Shown piece by piece: positions 17,178 through 26,004 of a stretch of 64,000 nucleotides of DNA. Origin of the DNA: Lujinxingia litoralis. GTDB taxonomy: Bacteria; Myxococcota_A; Bradymonadia; Bradymonadales; Bradymonadaceae. The DNA lies in contig NZ_QHKO01000005.1 in the NCBI RefSeq assembly GCF_003260125.1, positions 68,228 to 132,227 of the forward strand. Direction: 5' to 3'. Under the pieces are notes generated by a model. That model was given only the letters and a program-made list of their open reading frames with translations. It was not told the origin of the DNA and did not search any database. Each line of letters opens with the position of its first letter. The stretch's first letter is position 1. The translations under genes were made by a program, and so were the position numbers.

Positions 17178-18295
17178 GCGTCCTCCGGGGCGGAGTCATC
17201 GGATAGGGCGCTCTGGGAGGGCTCAGGGGCCTGCGGGGCCGGCGCGGGGGCCTCGGCCGGTGTCTCGACCGGGGGCTCGACCGCCTGACGAGTGCGCTCC
17301 ACCAGGTGAAAGGCCGACTGCAGATGCTGTCGGGCCTCGGCGCCGGCCGGGACGTGGCCGGCGAATTTGACGCGGTCGCAGGCGCGCAACCAGCGGGCGA
17401 TGTCGCCGGCCTCCAGGTCGGCCGGGAGCTCGGCGCGCTGGCTGAGGCGCTCGACGATCTCGGAGGTGGTCAGCTCGGTGCCGGGGAAGTCCCAGCGGCG
17501 GCCCAGGTAGGTGCGAATCGTCTCGGAGAGGCGCACGTAGTAGGCCATGAACTCCCCATCGTCCAGGAGGCTGGATCTGGCGAGGTGTTCGAGCTTCTGG
17601 AGGGCCTCCTCCGGAGCCGGCAGGCGCGGGGTTTCCGGCAGCAGCGCGCGGCGCCGACGGCGCGCCAAGAGCGCGCCGGCCGCTCCCATCAGGACCAGGC
17701 CCAGCGCCGCGCCCCCCACCAGGTAGGGCGTGGCGTCGGAGATCAGCAGCGCGCGGGCACCGCGCGCGCCGAGGAGCCCGGCGTCATTGGCGCTGATCGG
17801 CGCGACGTGAACCGGCGATCCGGGCACTCGGAGCTCTTGAGGCTCGCCATCGCTGCCCAGGGCCCGGATCACGACCTCTGGAGAGCGCGTCTGGCCGGGG
17901 CGAAAGACGGCGTATGCCAGGTCGAAGGTGGTGATCTTGAAGCCGCCCTCATCGCGGGTTTCGGAGTCCAGGGAGACGCGCTCCCAGCGCGAGCCCTCGG
18001 CGTCGGGGCGCACGGTCAGCCGCAGATCCGGGCGGTGACGGACTTCCACCCGCAGCGCGACCTCCTCGCCGACTTTCAGCTCCGGGGGCAGGGTGAGCTC
18101 GTGGTGGACGAGCTCCAGGTCTTCGGTGGCCGGGGGCGCCGGGGCCTCGGTCTCGGCCACAACATTCCCGGCCGGAGCCTCGGGCACAGGTTGGGCCAGC
18201 GCGGCGGGAGACGCCGCCAGCAGCAGGGCGCACAGGGGCCCGGCGTAGCGGGTGCGGGCGCGCCCCCTCGGGGGTGTCAGGCCGGGGTTGCTCAT
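17174..18295 (-). CDS. BatD-like/DUF4381-like membrane protein of the Bat operon
   Basis: The 373-residue protein has a signal peptide, then a periplasmic beta-rich domain (about residues 60-190) with a BatD-like flavour (LPPELKVGEEVALRVEV). A single membrane helix (about 205-228) ends in a basic RRRRR stop-transfer cluster. A cytoplasmic helical domain follows containing FMAYYVRLSETIRTYLGRRW, a motif common in the DUF4381-type proteins that sit between DUF58 and BatA genes. The C-terminal 50 residues are Pro/Ala-rich. It overlaps both neighbours by 4 bp, so it is tightly coupled to DUF58 and BatA production. The precise role is unknown; a structural part of the Bat complex is likely. Confidence 0.72.
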   Translation of the reverse strand: MSNPGLTPPRGRARTRYAGPLCALLLAASPAALAQPVPEAPAGNVVAETEAPAPPATEDLELVHHELTLPPELKVGEEVALRVEVRHRPDLRLTVRPDAEGSRWERVSLDSETRDEGGFKITTFDLAYAVFRPGQTRSPEVVIRALGSDGEPQELRVPGSPVHVAPISANDAGLLGARGARALLISDATPYLVGGAALGLVLMGAAGALLARRRRRALLPETPRLPAPEEALQKLEHLARSSLLDDGEFMAYYVRLSETIRTYLGRRWDFPGTELTTSEIVERLSQRAELPADLEAGDIARWLRACDRVKFAGHVPAGAEARQHLQSAFHLVERTRQAVEPPVETPAEAPAPAPQAPEPSQSALSDDSAPEDA

Positions 18296-19167
18296 GCTTT
18301 CCTCGCGCGCTCTTTGAAGTAGCGCACCAGACGATCGATGTGGTTTTGATCGGTGTCGATGGTCACGCTGTCGATGCGCAGTTTTCGAAAGGTGCGCTCC
18401 TGGTCGCGGCGTACCCGGGCCATGTGGGCGGCAAAGGCCTCGCGCACCGCTTTGGAGGAGGTGTCGACCGGGAGGACCTGGCCGGTCTCCGGGTCTTCGA
18501 AGTGCACCAGGCCCATCTCGGGGATGCGCTGCTCCATGGGGTCGACCACCACCAGAGGGATGAGCTCGTGGCGGCGGTTGGCGACCTTGAGGCTGCGCTC
18601 GTAATCGCTGTCGAGGAAGTCGCTGATCACAAAGGCGATGGAGCGCTTGCGGCTGATGCGGGTGAGGTACTCCAGGGCGGTCTTGATCGAGGTCTTCTGG
18701 CGAGGGGGCCGGGGCTCCAAAATCTCTTTGATAACCCGCAAGACGTGCTTTTTGCCTTTGCGGGGCGGGAGAAAGACCTCGACCTGGTCGGTGAACACGA
18801 TCAGGCCCACGCGATCGTTGTTGGTGATGGCGCTAAAGGCGATGAGCGCGGCCAGCTCGGCCGCCGTCTCCTGCTTGCGGCGATGACGGGTGCCAAAGGA
18901 CTGGGAGCCGGAGGCGTCGACGACCAGAAAGACGGTGAGCTCGCGCTCCTCGGTGAACTGCTTGACGTGGAGTTCATCGGTGCGGGCGCTGACGTTCCAG
19001 TCGATGACGCGGATGTCATCGCCGGGCTGATAGGCGCGCACGTCGAGGAAGTCCATCCCGCGCCCTTTGAAGACGCTGTGATACTGGCCGGCCAGGTGAT
19101 CGTTGACCGCGCGTCGCGCGACGATCTCCAGGTGGCGTACCGCTTTGAATAATTCGCTGGGGAGCAT
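18292..19167 (-). CDS. DUF58 protein (vWA-like partner of MoxR), cluster 1
   Basis: The 291-residue soluble protein carries the DUF58 signature DVRAYQPGDDIRVIDWNVSA followed by the vWA-like core. Its metal-site motif DASGS is at residues 84-88, and LIVFTDQVEVFLPP comes later. DUF58 genes almost always follow a MoxR ATPase gene, as here (61 bp), and are thought to act as adaptor or substrate of that ATPase. It has no membrane helix, unlike the larger DUF58 forms. It overlaps the following gene by 4 bp. Confidence 0.9.
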   Translation of the reverse strand: MLPSELFKAVRHLEIVARRAVNDHLAGQYHSVFKGRGMDFLDVRAYQPGDDIRVIDWNVSARTDELHVKQFTEERELTVFLVVDASGSQSFGTRHRRKQETAAELAALIAFSAITNNDRVGLIVFTDQVEVFLPPRKGKKHVLRVIKEILEPRPPRQKTSIKTALEYLTRISRKRSIAFVISDFLDSDYERSLKVANRRHELIPLVVVDPMEQRIPEMGLVHFEDPETGQVLPVDTSSKAVREAFAAHMARVRRDQERTFRKLRIDSVTIDTDQNHIDRLVRYFKERARKA

Positions 19168-19228
19168 GGGGGTGGTGTCTGCTGTACGTCGGTTCGAGGG
19201 CGAAACGCGCGGGCTCGCTCAGCAAGCC

Positions 19229-20269
19229 TCAGGGCACGTCGATGGTCTCCAAAATGGTGGTGAGCACCCGCTCCGAGGAGTACTCCTCGGCCTCGGCTTC
19301 GTAGGTGAGCACGACGCGGTGGCGGAGCACATCGTAGGCCACCGCCTTGATGTCTTCGGGGGTGACGTAGCTGCGGCCTTCCAAAAAGGCGTGCGCGCGA
19401 CTGGCCAGGTTGAGGTAGATCGTCGCCCGGGGGCTGGCGCCGTAGTCGATGAAATCGCTCAGCGAGCGCAGGCCGTATTCATCCGGGGTGCGCGTGGCGT
19501 AGATGATGTCGACGATGTAGTCCTTGAGCTTGTCGTCGATGTAGATGCGGCGGACCAGATCCTGGGCGGCCAACACCTCCTGCGGGGTGACCACGGGCTG
19601 CGGGGTGGGCATCTCGGCCGAGTCGGTGACCAGATCCATGATCTGGCGCTCCTCTTTGCGCGAGGGGTAACCGACCTTGATCATCAGCATGAAGCGGTCG
19701 ACCTGAGCCTCGGGCAGCGGGTAGGTGCCTTCCTGCTCAATGGGGTTTTGCGTGGCCAGCACCAGGAAGGGGCGCTCCAGTTTGTAGGTGGAGTCACCGA
19801 TGGTGACCTGGCGCTCCTGCATCGCTTCGAGCAGCGCGGATTGCACCTTGGCCGGGGCGCGGTTGATCTCGTCAGCCAGCAGGATGTTGGTGAAGACCGG
19901 GCCCTTGCGCGGCACAAAGTCGCGGGTGGCCTGGTCAAAGATCATGGTGCCGATGAGGTCGGCCGGCAGCAGATCCGGGGTGAACTGAATGCGGGCGAAG
20001 TCGCTGTGGATGCACTCGGCCAGGCTTTTGACGGTGAGGGTCTTGGCCAGGCCCGGGACGCCTTCCAAGAGCACGTGGCCGCCGGTGAGCAGGCCGATGA
20101 GCAGGCGGTCGACCATGTAGGCCTGACCGATGACGATGGGGGCCAGCGCCCGGCGGATGCGGGAGACAAACTGGCTGGCCCGGGCCACTTCTTCGTCCAG
20201 GTCCAGAGTCGGGGAAGCCGGGGCGGCGGAGGGCGTCTCTTTGGGGTCAGTCATGCGGGGATCATCCAT
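19229..20269 (-). CDS. MoxR-family AAA+ ATPase, cluster 1
   Basis: MoxR ATPases are chaperone-like AAA+ proteins that act on vWA-domain partners. The Walker A motif GVPGLAKT and the Walker B segment LLADEINRAP are visible, as is the sensor-like LATQNPIEQEGTYPLPEAQ that defines the family. The C-terminal helical lid ends with VLRHRVVLTYEAEAE. The upstream frame offers a GTG at 20299 and ATGs at 20269 and 20254. I chose the middle one, because the residues before it are not conserved, but none has a clear ribosome binding site. It heads the Bat operon and lies 43 bp after the RNase HI gene. Confidence 0.92.
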   Translation of the reverse strand: MDDPRMTDPKETPSAAPASPTLDLDEEVARASQFVSRIRRALAPIVIGQAYMVDRLLIGLLTGGHVLLEGVPGLAKTLTVKSLAECIHSDFARIQFTPDLLPADLIGTMIFDQATRDFVPRKGPVFTNILLADEINRAPAKVQSALLEAMQERQVTIGDSTYKLERPFLVLATQNPIEQEGTYPLPEAQVDRFMLMIKVGYPSRKEERQIMDLVTDSAEMPTPQPVVTPQEVLAAQDLVRRIYIDDKLKDYIVDIIYATRTPDEYGLRSLSDFIDYGASPRATIYLNLASRAHAFLEGRSYVTPEDIKAVAYDVLRHRVVLTYEAEAEEYSSERVLTTILETIDVP

Positions 20270-20312
20270 CGTTGCAGGTCCATTGCGATCGGGGAGCACC
20301 GTCTGGAGGGGC

Positions 20313-21065
20313 TCAGTCGGCGTCTTGAAGCGAGGACGTGGCCATCAGATCGGCACGATCGTTGAGGGGGTGGTCCGAGTGGCCTTTGACTTTGAAGAAG
20401 TGCAGGTCCGAGAAGCTCTTCATCAGGTCGCGAATCTCCAAAATCAACTCGCGGTTGGCCTTGGCCTTCCAGCCCTGGGTGAGCACGCCGATGCAGTAGG
20501 TGCTGTCGGTGTGGATGTGCACCGTGCGGCTGCGATCCTCAACGCTTTCTAATGCGGTCTTAATGCCCATCAACTCGCCGATGTTGTTGGTGCCCACGCC
20601 CAGGTACTGCCCGATCTCCCGGTAAGACGCTCCGTCGCGGATGACCACGCCGTAGCCGCAGGGGCCGGGGTTACCGGAGCAGGCACCATCGGTGTACATC
20701 TCGACCACCCCGGGGGGAGGCTCGTTGAGCGCGGCGAGCTCGTCCGGAAGGTCGGTCGATTCTCGTCTGGGGCCCCGGTGTGCGGTCGATTCGAGCGATG
20801 TAATGGCCACCGGCGCCGATTTTGTTCCCGAGGGCCTGGCGGCGGGCTTCTTGGCGCGGGAGGTCTGTTTCTCAAACTCGCGGGTGGCGTCGACCACCGC
20901 GGCCGGATCGGCGGAGATGTTCTGGGGGTAGGCGCGGTAGACCTTGGCCTCATCGCTGTTCTGGTAGCGCATGGAGACGCGCCCCTCTTCGATCACCGGG
21001 TTCCCAATATGATCGACCTTGACCCAGACCTTCTTGTCTTTGAAATAGCGCTGCTGCCAGTCCAC
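20313..21065 (-). CDS. rnhA: ribonuclease HI with N-terminal extension
   Basis: RNase HI cleaves the RNA strand of RNA-DNA hybrids. The catalytic carboxylates are visible: D126 in MYTDGACSGNPGPCGYG, E164 in NNIGELMGIKTALE, D187 in IHTDSTY and D236 in PLNDRADLMA, with the catalytic-loop histidine in KGHSDH. The RNase H domain occupies residues 120-250. The first 110 residues hold a compact segment (about 1-55, WQQRYFKDKKVWVKVDHIG) followed by a Lys/Pro/Ser-rich linker. That segment is not the usual hybrid-binding domain of eukaryotic and some bacterial enzymes, and its role is unknown. It precedes MoxR on the same strand. Confidence 0.92.
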   Translation of the reverse strand: MDWQQRYFKDKKVWVKVDHIGNPVIEEGRVSMRYQNSDEAKVYRAYPQNISADPAAVVDATREFEKQTSRAKKPAARPSGTKSAPVAITSLESTAHRGPRRESTDLPDELAALNEPPPGVVEMYTDGACSGNPGPCGYGVVIRDGASYREIGQYLGVGTNNIGELMGIKTALESVEDRSRTVHIHTDSTYCIGVLTQGWKAKANRELILEIRDLMKSFSDLHFFKVKGHSDHPLNDRADLMATSSLQDAD

Positions 21066-21314
21066 AGATACCTCGGGGTTGTGCTTGGAATTCGCGTTGC
21101 GCCCGCGCTCGCAAGGCCCCCACGCCGGCTTGAACCGGGCGCGTTTCGGGGGGGGCGGAGCCTACGGGGAGGGTGGAATTAGCACAGGCCGGCACAGGAT
21201 GAAACAGGGGCCAGGCTCGCCCACCGCCGGGATAGAGGGGGCTTTCGGCGCGCTGAGGGTGATGGACGAGGGGCTGGGAGTGCGCGGACTCTGCATCGAC
21301 CTCCCCGGAAAAGG
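21066..21314. other. intergenic stretch upstream of RNase HI
   Basis: No convincing gene lies between the RNase HI start and the tandem repeat array. Frames here are proline/arginine-rich shadows typical of GC-rich DNA. The RNase HI promoter should lie close to 21066, but I cannot name one. Confidence 0.4.
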
Positions 21315-21530
21315 GTCGAGGTGTGCCAGTCTGTCACGGTGACCTCCCCGAAAAGTGGTCCGGGTGTGCCATTCTGTCACGATCACCTCCCCCCAAATCG
21401 GTCATCGTGTGTGTTTTGGGGGAGGTGACCTCCCCCCTGAGGCGGTCGAGGTGTGCCATTCTGTCACGGTGACCTGCATGAAAAGCGGTGGAGGTGTGAC
21501 AGGTTGTCGGGGTGAGGGGCGAAAAAGGGG
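21315..21530. repeat. 43-44-bp tandem repeat, five diverged copies
   Basis: Copies start at 21315, 21358, 21401, 21445 and 21488. The core reads GTCGAGGTGTGCCATTCTGT, followed by the palindromic CACGGTG and CTCCCC. The third and fifth copies are the most diverged. There are no unique spacers between copies, so this is a minisatellite rather than a CRISPR array. No gene is visible in the array. Confidence 0.85.
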
Positions 21531-21642
21531 GTGGGGGACCGGTTTTGGGGTGGGGTGGGGGGCGTCAGGGCTCGCCATGGCCCTTTGTGAGACAGGCGGG
21601 GCTGTGTCGGGATGAGTGAGGGCCGAGCTCCGGGCAAGCAAC

Positions 21643-21684
21643 ACCAAAAAAAAGAAGCGCCTGGCGTTCATGGCCAGGCGCTTC
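21643..21684 (-). terminator. rho-independent terminator for the caspase-like gene
   Basis: A 12-bp stem (21654-21665 paired with 21673-21684) encloses a 7-base loop. It is followed on the minus strand by a T-run (A-run at about 21646-21653 on the plus strand). It lies about 210 bp beyond the stop of the caspase-like gene. The intervening 21685-21892 holds no gene I can support. Confidence 0.75.
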
Positions 21685-21892
21685 TCGTGTTTAAGAACCC
21701 ATCGCGCAGTCTTTGCCTCATCGGGGCTTATTGCGCCGTGAGCGATCGTTGACGCCGTGTCTGCTGCATGGAGAGCCGCACAAACTACGTTGCAAAGGCC
21801 CGACGATACTCATGCATTGCCTGCGTTTTGCGCCTTGCCCGCGTCACGCTCAATCTCGGCATCCGCCGGCTTCACCTTCTGCTCATGGCGTA

Positions 21893-24085
21893 TTAGCGAA
21901 TTTCCGAGATCTCCAACGCATAATCGACGTCAGTGCCGAAGCCGACCCTGCCGATAAACACCCCATACTCGCCGGCGGGGAATGCGCCCTCGATGAGCGG
22001 GTCGTGGCCGTCGCTATCGTCGTTGCAGTAGAAACTGCCGTCCGGGCCCACGATCACAAGCGAGGTGTCGGAGTGCGAGCGGGCGCGAAATCTCAGGTAG
22101 TTGAAGCTCCTCTCCAGGGTGACGCGGTGGTCGGGGCGAGTATCGATTCTTCCGGTGCAGGGGCCGTGGGCGGTCCCGCCGATAATCGAGGCGTCGCGCC
22201 TGCCGCCGGCTGCGCCCGTGCCGATGGCGGGGTCTGGCGAGAAGCCCGGTCGGAGCGAGAAGTTCTGGTAGTGTGCCCCGGGCGAGGGTGCGGCCTGTGG
22301 GGACGGGATGCCGGTGCTGCTCTCGGAGGCGTAGAAGTCGTAGGAGGGGCTGCTGCTGTACTGTGAGCCGACGTAGACCTGGTAGACGCCCGGGGGAAAG
22401 GCGCCACTGATGCGGGGGTTGAGGCCCCGGCCGTCGTCGTCGCAGATGAAGCTGCCGTCGGGGCGGCGGACGATGAGCCAGGTGTCGGCCGGGGAGTTCA
22501 CCCCCAGGTGGAGGGTGGAGAAGCGGCTGGTGAGGACGAGGAGGAGTTCGGGACGGCTGTTGACCTCGCCGATGCAGCCCGGGATTCTGCTTGCGTCGGA
22601 GTCACGGTCAGCGACCCCGCTGAAGGTGGCCTCGGAGGGGGTGAAGCCCCGGGAGAGGGACATGGATGCGATCTCGGCCGCCGGCTCCGGGGGCTCGACG
22701 TTTCGGGATGGCTCGACGTTGCGGGAGGGAGCGGCGTTGGCCGGGCGCTCGGAGATCTCCAGGCGGTAGACGGGATCGCTGACCTGGCCGACGGTACCGA
22801 TGAAGATCTGGTAGTCGCCGGCGGGCAAGGGCCCGGCGACCTCGGGGTTGAGGCCGTGGGTGTCGTCGTCACATAGCAGGCTGCCGTCGGGGCGGCGGAT
22901 GACCAGCGAGGTGTCGACTTCGCTGGTGATGCGAATGCGCACATAGTCGAAGTCTGCGTTGAGTTTTAGCGTGTGGTCGGGGCGGGCATTGACTTTGCCG
23001 ACGCACTCGCCGCCGGCGACCGGTCCGAGAGAGGAGGCGCTGAGGGAGCCGCCGGCCAGGCCGCGGCCGATGGCCGGGTCGGGGTCAAATCCCGGGCTGA
23101 GCGCAAAGCTCTGGTAGCGCGCCGAGTTGTCGGCGGGGGCGGCCGGCGAGGGTTCGGGGCGCGGGGTGGCGGCGGTGCGCATGATGCGCTCGATGCCCGG
23201 ATTGCGCTCGGAGGCGCCGCGCACCAGCACGAGCTCCTCGTTTCCGAAGATCGAGGGGGTCTGCTGAAAACGCCCGGGGATGCCGCGCAGCGCGCGACGG
23301 GTAAAGGACCAGGCGTCGCGCGCGCTGACCTGGGTCTCGGACGATGCCCAGCCGCGCAGCGCGCCGAGCAGCAGGTAGCTAAACGCCGGCCGGGAGGCGC
23401 CGGGGAGCGCCCCGGCAAATTCGGTGGCCTCGGCCGCCGAGAGGATCACCGTGGATTTGCTCAAGGCCGGCCGCACGTTGACCGGGATCACCGGCTGGGT
23501 CGGGGCCAGGGGGTCACCGTTGGAGGCGCGCCCGCTGAAGCAGGCGTCGACGACCATCACGGTGTTGGCCTGGTTGCCGGCGTTGAGCACATCGAGGAGC
23601 GCCTGCTGGGAGAGGCCGCGGGCCTGGAGGCTGTCGGGGTCTTGCTGGGCGTCGACGCCGACCAGGAGCCCGTCGGTCGCCGAGCCCGGGGCGCCGTGGC
23701 CGATGAAGACAAACCAGAGCGTACCGCCTTCACCGACCTCGGAGGCGGCCTGTTCGGCGAAGCGCAAAAGCTGCTCGCGGGTGGCCTGGCGGTCGGTGAG
23801 CGTGTGGACGCGGGGGACGCCTAAGTCATCGCTGAAAAAGCGCTCCCAGTCGTTGGCGTTGTCGATCGCGCCGGGGACGTCGGGCAAAAAGACATAGTCC
23901 TGCAGCGCGACGATGATGGCAGCATCGCGGGTGCCGGAGCGCTCGACCGAGGCCGGGGCGCTCAGCGCGGGGTAGGGCCCCTGGGGCGCGGTCTGCGCCC
24001 GGGCCGGCAGGGGCGTCTGCAGGAGCATCGCGGCGAAGAGGGTGGTGAGAAGTAGGGTTCGACGACCGGGTTGGAGAGACGCCAT
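21893..24085 (-). CDS. secreted caspase-like peptidase (C14 type) with three C-terminal repeated modules
   Basis: The 730-residue protein starts with a signal peptide (about residues 1-30, cleavage after PARA). A caspase/metacaspase-type catalytic domain follows at about 50-290: AAIIVALQDYVFLPDVPGA opens the fold, the catalytic histidine is H130 in FIGHGAPG and the catalytic cysteine is C182 in VVDACFSGR. The C-terminal half has three copies of a roughly 120-residue beta-rich module. Each contains a variant of YQ-F-L-PGF-PDPAIG, one conserved cysteine before a RPD/RPE motif, then the second cysteine in RRPDGS--CDDD. This pattern resembles PPC-type or disulfide-linked beta-sandwich domains, probably binding surfaces or protein. 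It stands alone, divergent in style from neighbours. Substrate unknown; export makes cell-death signalling inside the cell less likely. Confidence 0.85.
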   Translation of the reverse strand: MASLQPGRRTLLLTTLFAAMLLQTPLPARAQTAPQGPYPALSAPASVERSGTRDAAIIVALQDYVFLPDVPGAIDNANDWERFFSDDLGVPRVHTLTDRQATREQLLRFAEQAASEVGEGGTLWFVFIGHGAPGSATDGLLVGVDAQQDPDSLQARGLSQQALLDVLNAGNQANTVMVVDACFSGRASNGDPLAPTQPVIPVNVRPALSKSTVILSAAEATEFAGALPGASRPAFSYLLLGALRGWASSETQVSARDAWSFTRRALRGIPGRFQQTPSIFGNEELVLVRGASERNPGIERIMRTAATPRPEPSPAAPADNSARYQSFALSPGFDPDPAIGRGLAGGSLSASSLGPVAGGECVGKVNARPDHTLKLNADFDYVRIRITSEVDTSLVIRRPDGSLLCDDDTHGLNPEVAGPLPAGDYQIFIGTVGQVSDPVYRLEISERPANAAPSRNVEPSRNVEPPEPAAEIASMSLSRGFTPSEATFSGVADRDSDASRIPGCIGEVNSRPELLLVLTSRFSTLHLGVNSPADTWLIVRRPDGSFICDDDGRGLNPRISGAFPPGVYQVYVGSQYSSSPSYDFYASESSTGIPSPQAAPSPGAHYQNFSLRPGFSPDPAIGTGAAGGRRDASIIGGTAHGPCTGRIDTRPDHRVTLERSFNYLRFRARSHSDTSLVIVGPDGSFYCNDDSDGHDPLIEGAFPAGEYGVFIGRVGFGTDVDYALEISEIR

Positions 24086-24203
24086 AGATGGTCCGCGCTA
24101 AGAGAAGGTTCGGGGGTTTGCGATTCGTGACGTGTGTAGATCGCCGCGTGTGAATATTCCAGGTCCAACGCCGATCGTCTGGGAGGAGGCTTTCACCCGC
24201 GCT

Positions 24204-24941
24204 TTAGCCGGGATCGACGTTGAAGTAGGTGCGCAACACCTCGTAGAGATCGGGGGCGCGCGCTTTGAGTTTGGCGGGGGTTTCGAAGAATGCTTCGGTG
24301 GCCACCGCGAAGAACTCGGCTTCGTTTTGGGCGCCGTAGGCCCGGAGGACGCCGTGGGTGGGGTCGTCCTGGAGGCGGGCGAAGTGGCGGCCCATCACCT
24401 GGACCCAGGCGCGGTAGTCGCGGCCGCGCTCCAGAAGCGGGGTGCCGTCGAAGAGGCCGTCTTCGACATCGAGGACATGGGCGAATTCGTGGATGGCGGT
24501 GTCGTGGGCGTCGTGGGGCTGGGCGATGCCTTCTTCCACGGCGTCCCAGCTGAGCACGACGGTGCCAAAGCCGTGGGCCTGGCCGTAGATCATGGCGTGG
24601 TCGTTATCGGGATGGCGGTAGTGGGAGGGGTAGATGACGATCTCGGTGAGGCGGTCGTAAACGTCCAGGGGGAGTTTGCGGGCGATGCGGGCGGCCGAGG
24701 CGGCGACGATAAGTTGCATGGTCTCGGTGACCTCAAGGCCCGCCGCGCCCTCCCAGTGTTTTTCCCAGACGAAGAGTTTGAGGTGGTATTCAAAGGCGCG
24801 GCGTTCGGCGTCGGGGAGGGCGTCGTACCAGGGGAGTCGCGCGCAAAGCTCGGGGCGCCAGTGCGCGGGGAAGGGGCGAGCTAAAAGGCGTCGTCGCAGC
24901 AGGGAGCGGAGGAAGGGAAGGCGCATCCAGATCGCATTCAT
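24204..24941 (-). CDS. mtfA: MtfA-type zinc metallopeptidase
   Basis: The 245-residue cytoplasmic protein carries the gluzincin motif HEFAHVLD at residues 151-158 (zinc ligands H151 and H155, catalytic E152). The downstream EAEFFAVATEAFFE supplies the third ligand glutamate. The N-terminal part, with RLPWYDALPDAERRAFEYHLKL after the first 35 residues, matches the MtfA family. In enterobacteria this family binds the glucose repressor Mlc and has aminopeptidase activity. No Mlc or PTS gene is in view, so only the peptidase assignment is safe. The length matches the family norm of about 250. Confidence 0.9.
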   Translation of the reverse strand: MNAIWMRLPFLRSLLRRRLLARPFPAHWRPELCARLPWYDALPDAERRAFEYHLKLFVWEKHWEGAAGLEVTETMQLIVAASAARIARKLPLDVYDRLTEIVIYPSHYRHPDNDHAMIYGQAHGFGTVVLSWDAVEEGIAQPHDAHDTAIHEFAHVLDVEDGLFDGTPLLERGRDYRAWVQVMGRHFARLQDDPTHGVLRAYGAQNEAEFFAVATEAFFETPAKLKARAPDLYEVLRTYFNVDPG

Positions 24942-25154
24942 GAGGGGCTCGTAAGCTGGCTTTGGGGGTGAATGGCAGTCGTGGGAGGGGGAGGCAGGCC
25001 CGGTGGGTCGGGGGGCGTTGAAGGGTACAAACTTCGAGAGGCGCTGTCGTGGACGGGGCGAGTTTTGGGGGCGCGAACCCCTCGGACGGGCATGTAAGGG
25101 GCGGCGTCGGGGGAGGGGGAAGGAGTGAGGGGAGGGGGCAGGCGCCTACGAGGG
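24942..25154. other. intergenic stretch left of the direct repeat
   Basis: This very G-rich plus strand stretch has no plausible coding frame and no hairpin I can support. Before the insertion described below it was probably joined directly to the hisZ 5' region. Confidence 0.4.
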
Positions 25155-25408
25155 GACCCGAGCCGGGGCGCGGTGGGGCGGAACCGGGGGATTCTGCCGT
25201 GGTGCGGAAGGTCTTAAGGGGAGCGGGCGTTGTGGTGGCGAGCGTGGCGCGCCGGTGTCGGGAAGGGCGATGGCGGGGCGCAGGTGCGTCGGGCGCCCGG
25301 GGCATTGACACCCGGGCCGCCTGCCCCTACAAGGGCGCCGAATGAGGCAATGTGAGAACGCAGGATAACTCCAAGGGAGCCAGACGTGCTGGATATACAG
25401 TTTGCGAC
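25155..25408 (+). repeat. 254-bp direct repeat, left copy
   Basis: This segment matches 31121-31374 base for base with a single substitution (G at 25181, A at 31147) and no gaps. It contains the putative promoter, leader, ribosome binding site and the first seven codons of the hisZ-like gene, after which the sequence diverges. It marks the left edge of the AT-richer insert. Confidence 0.97.
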
Positions 25409-25532
25409 GAGACCCCACCCGAGGGGGAGAGGTGTCGCGTTTCAACGCCGATCGTCGGGGAGGGGGGATGCGCAGGAAACGCCTTGGATAAGGGCGGTGT
25501 CAGCGGAAGGGAGGCGAGGGGGGAAGACTTGA
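25386..25532 (+). pseudogene. displaced 5' stub of the hisZ-like gene
   Basis: The first 23 bases from the GTG at 25386 are identical to the start of the hisZ-like gene at 31352. The frame then runs into unrelated Arg/Gly-rich sequence and stops at 25530-25532, giving at most 48 residues. It is a by-product of the 254-bp duplication and very unlikely to make a functional protein. If the duplicated promoter is active it still transcribes toward the two minus-strand lipoprotein genes. Confidence 0.7.
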
Positions 25533-25635
25533 AGGAAAAGGAGCGTCTGACAGCCGACATCAGGCGATCCTTTTGTGTTGTGTGAAATGATTTAAGATGA
25601 TTTTTTGGTTGCGTGTGTCTTGGTTGTTTTAAGTC

Positions 25636-26004
25636 TTAAAACTCACAAGCGGCACCCATGCAACTCCATTCAGCATCGCTGCATTCATCATTGTTCTCGC
25701 AGAGACGAGTGCAATAGGTATCGGTATTGGTTGCAATGCACCATCCTTCTTCACATGGAGCGCACACTCCCGTCACTCCTGGGGTGAAGTGGCAAGCGGA
25801 AGGGCATGCCTCTCCTGTGCGATAGACTTCGGTATCGGATTCTTCGTCAGCATCTGTATCGGATTCGGCGTCCGGACCGGCGTCGATTTGCGAGGCGTCG
25901 GTGTTGTCTTTGACGGGATCGTTGCTGCCGCAGGCTAAGGTTGTTGTGAGGAGGAGGGTGATGGCGAGGGTAGATATGAGGGGTTGGAGGCGGGTAAAAA
26001 GCAT
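25636..26004 (-). CDS. small cysteine-rich lipoprotein
   Basis: The 122-residue protein has a lipoprotein signal ending in LLLTTTLAC. An Asp/Glu/Ser/Thr-rich spacer follows, then a C-terminal region with about ten cysteines (patterns such as CAPCEEGWC, CTRLCENNDEC and WSCMGAACEF). This suggests a small disulfide-stabilised surface domain. The start is the ATG preceded by a CAGGAG site; the longer frame upstream adds residues ahead of the signal and is rejected. AT-richer base use than the flanking core genes fits the foreign segment. It follows the large lipoprotein gene on the same strand after about 150 bp. No family is recognised. Confidence 0.75.
   Translation of the reverse strand: MLFTRLQPLISTLAITLLLTTTLACGSNDPVKDNTDASQIDAGPDAESDTDADEESDTEVYRTGEACPSACHFTPGVTGVCAPCEEGWCIATNTDTYCTRLCENNDECSDAEWSCMGAACEF

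Noticed and set aside
21315..21530. A CRISPR array
   Set aside because: The units are directly adjacent and diverge gradually; there are no unique spacers and no cas genes.
25155..25408. The direct repeats as classic attL/attR sites of an integrase
   Set aside because: No integrase gene or tRNA target is present, and 254 bp is far longer than usual core sites; homologous recombination fits better.
24173..25467. A shared short motif (CAACGCCGATCGTC then GGGAGG) near 24175 and 25443
   Set aside because: The 14-base match is expected by chance in 64 kb of biased composition and has no supporting structure.
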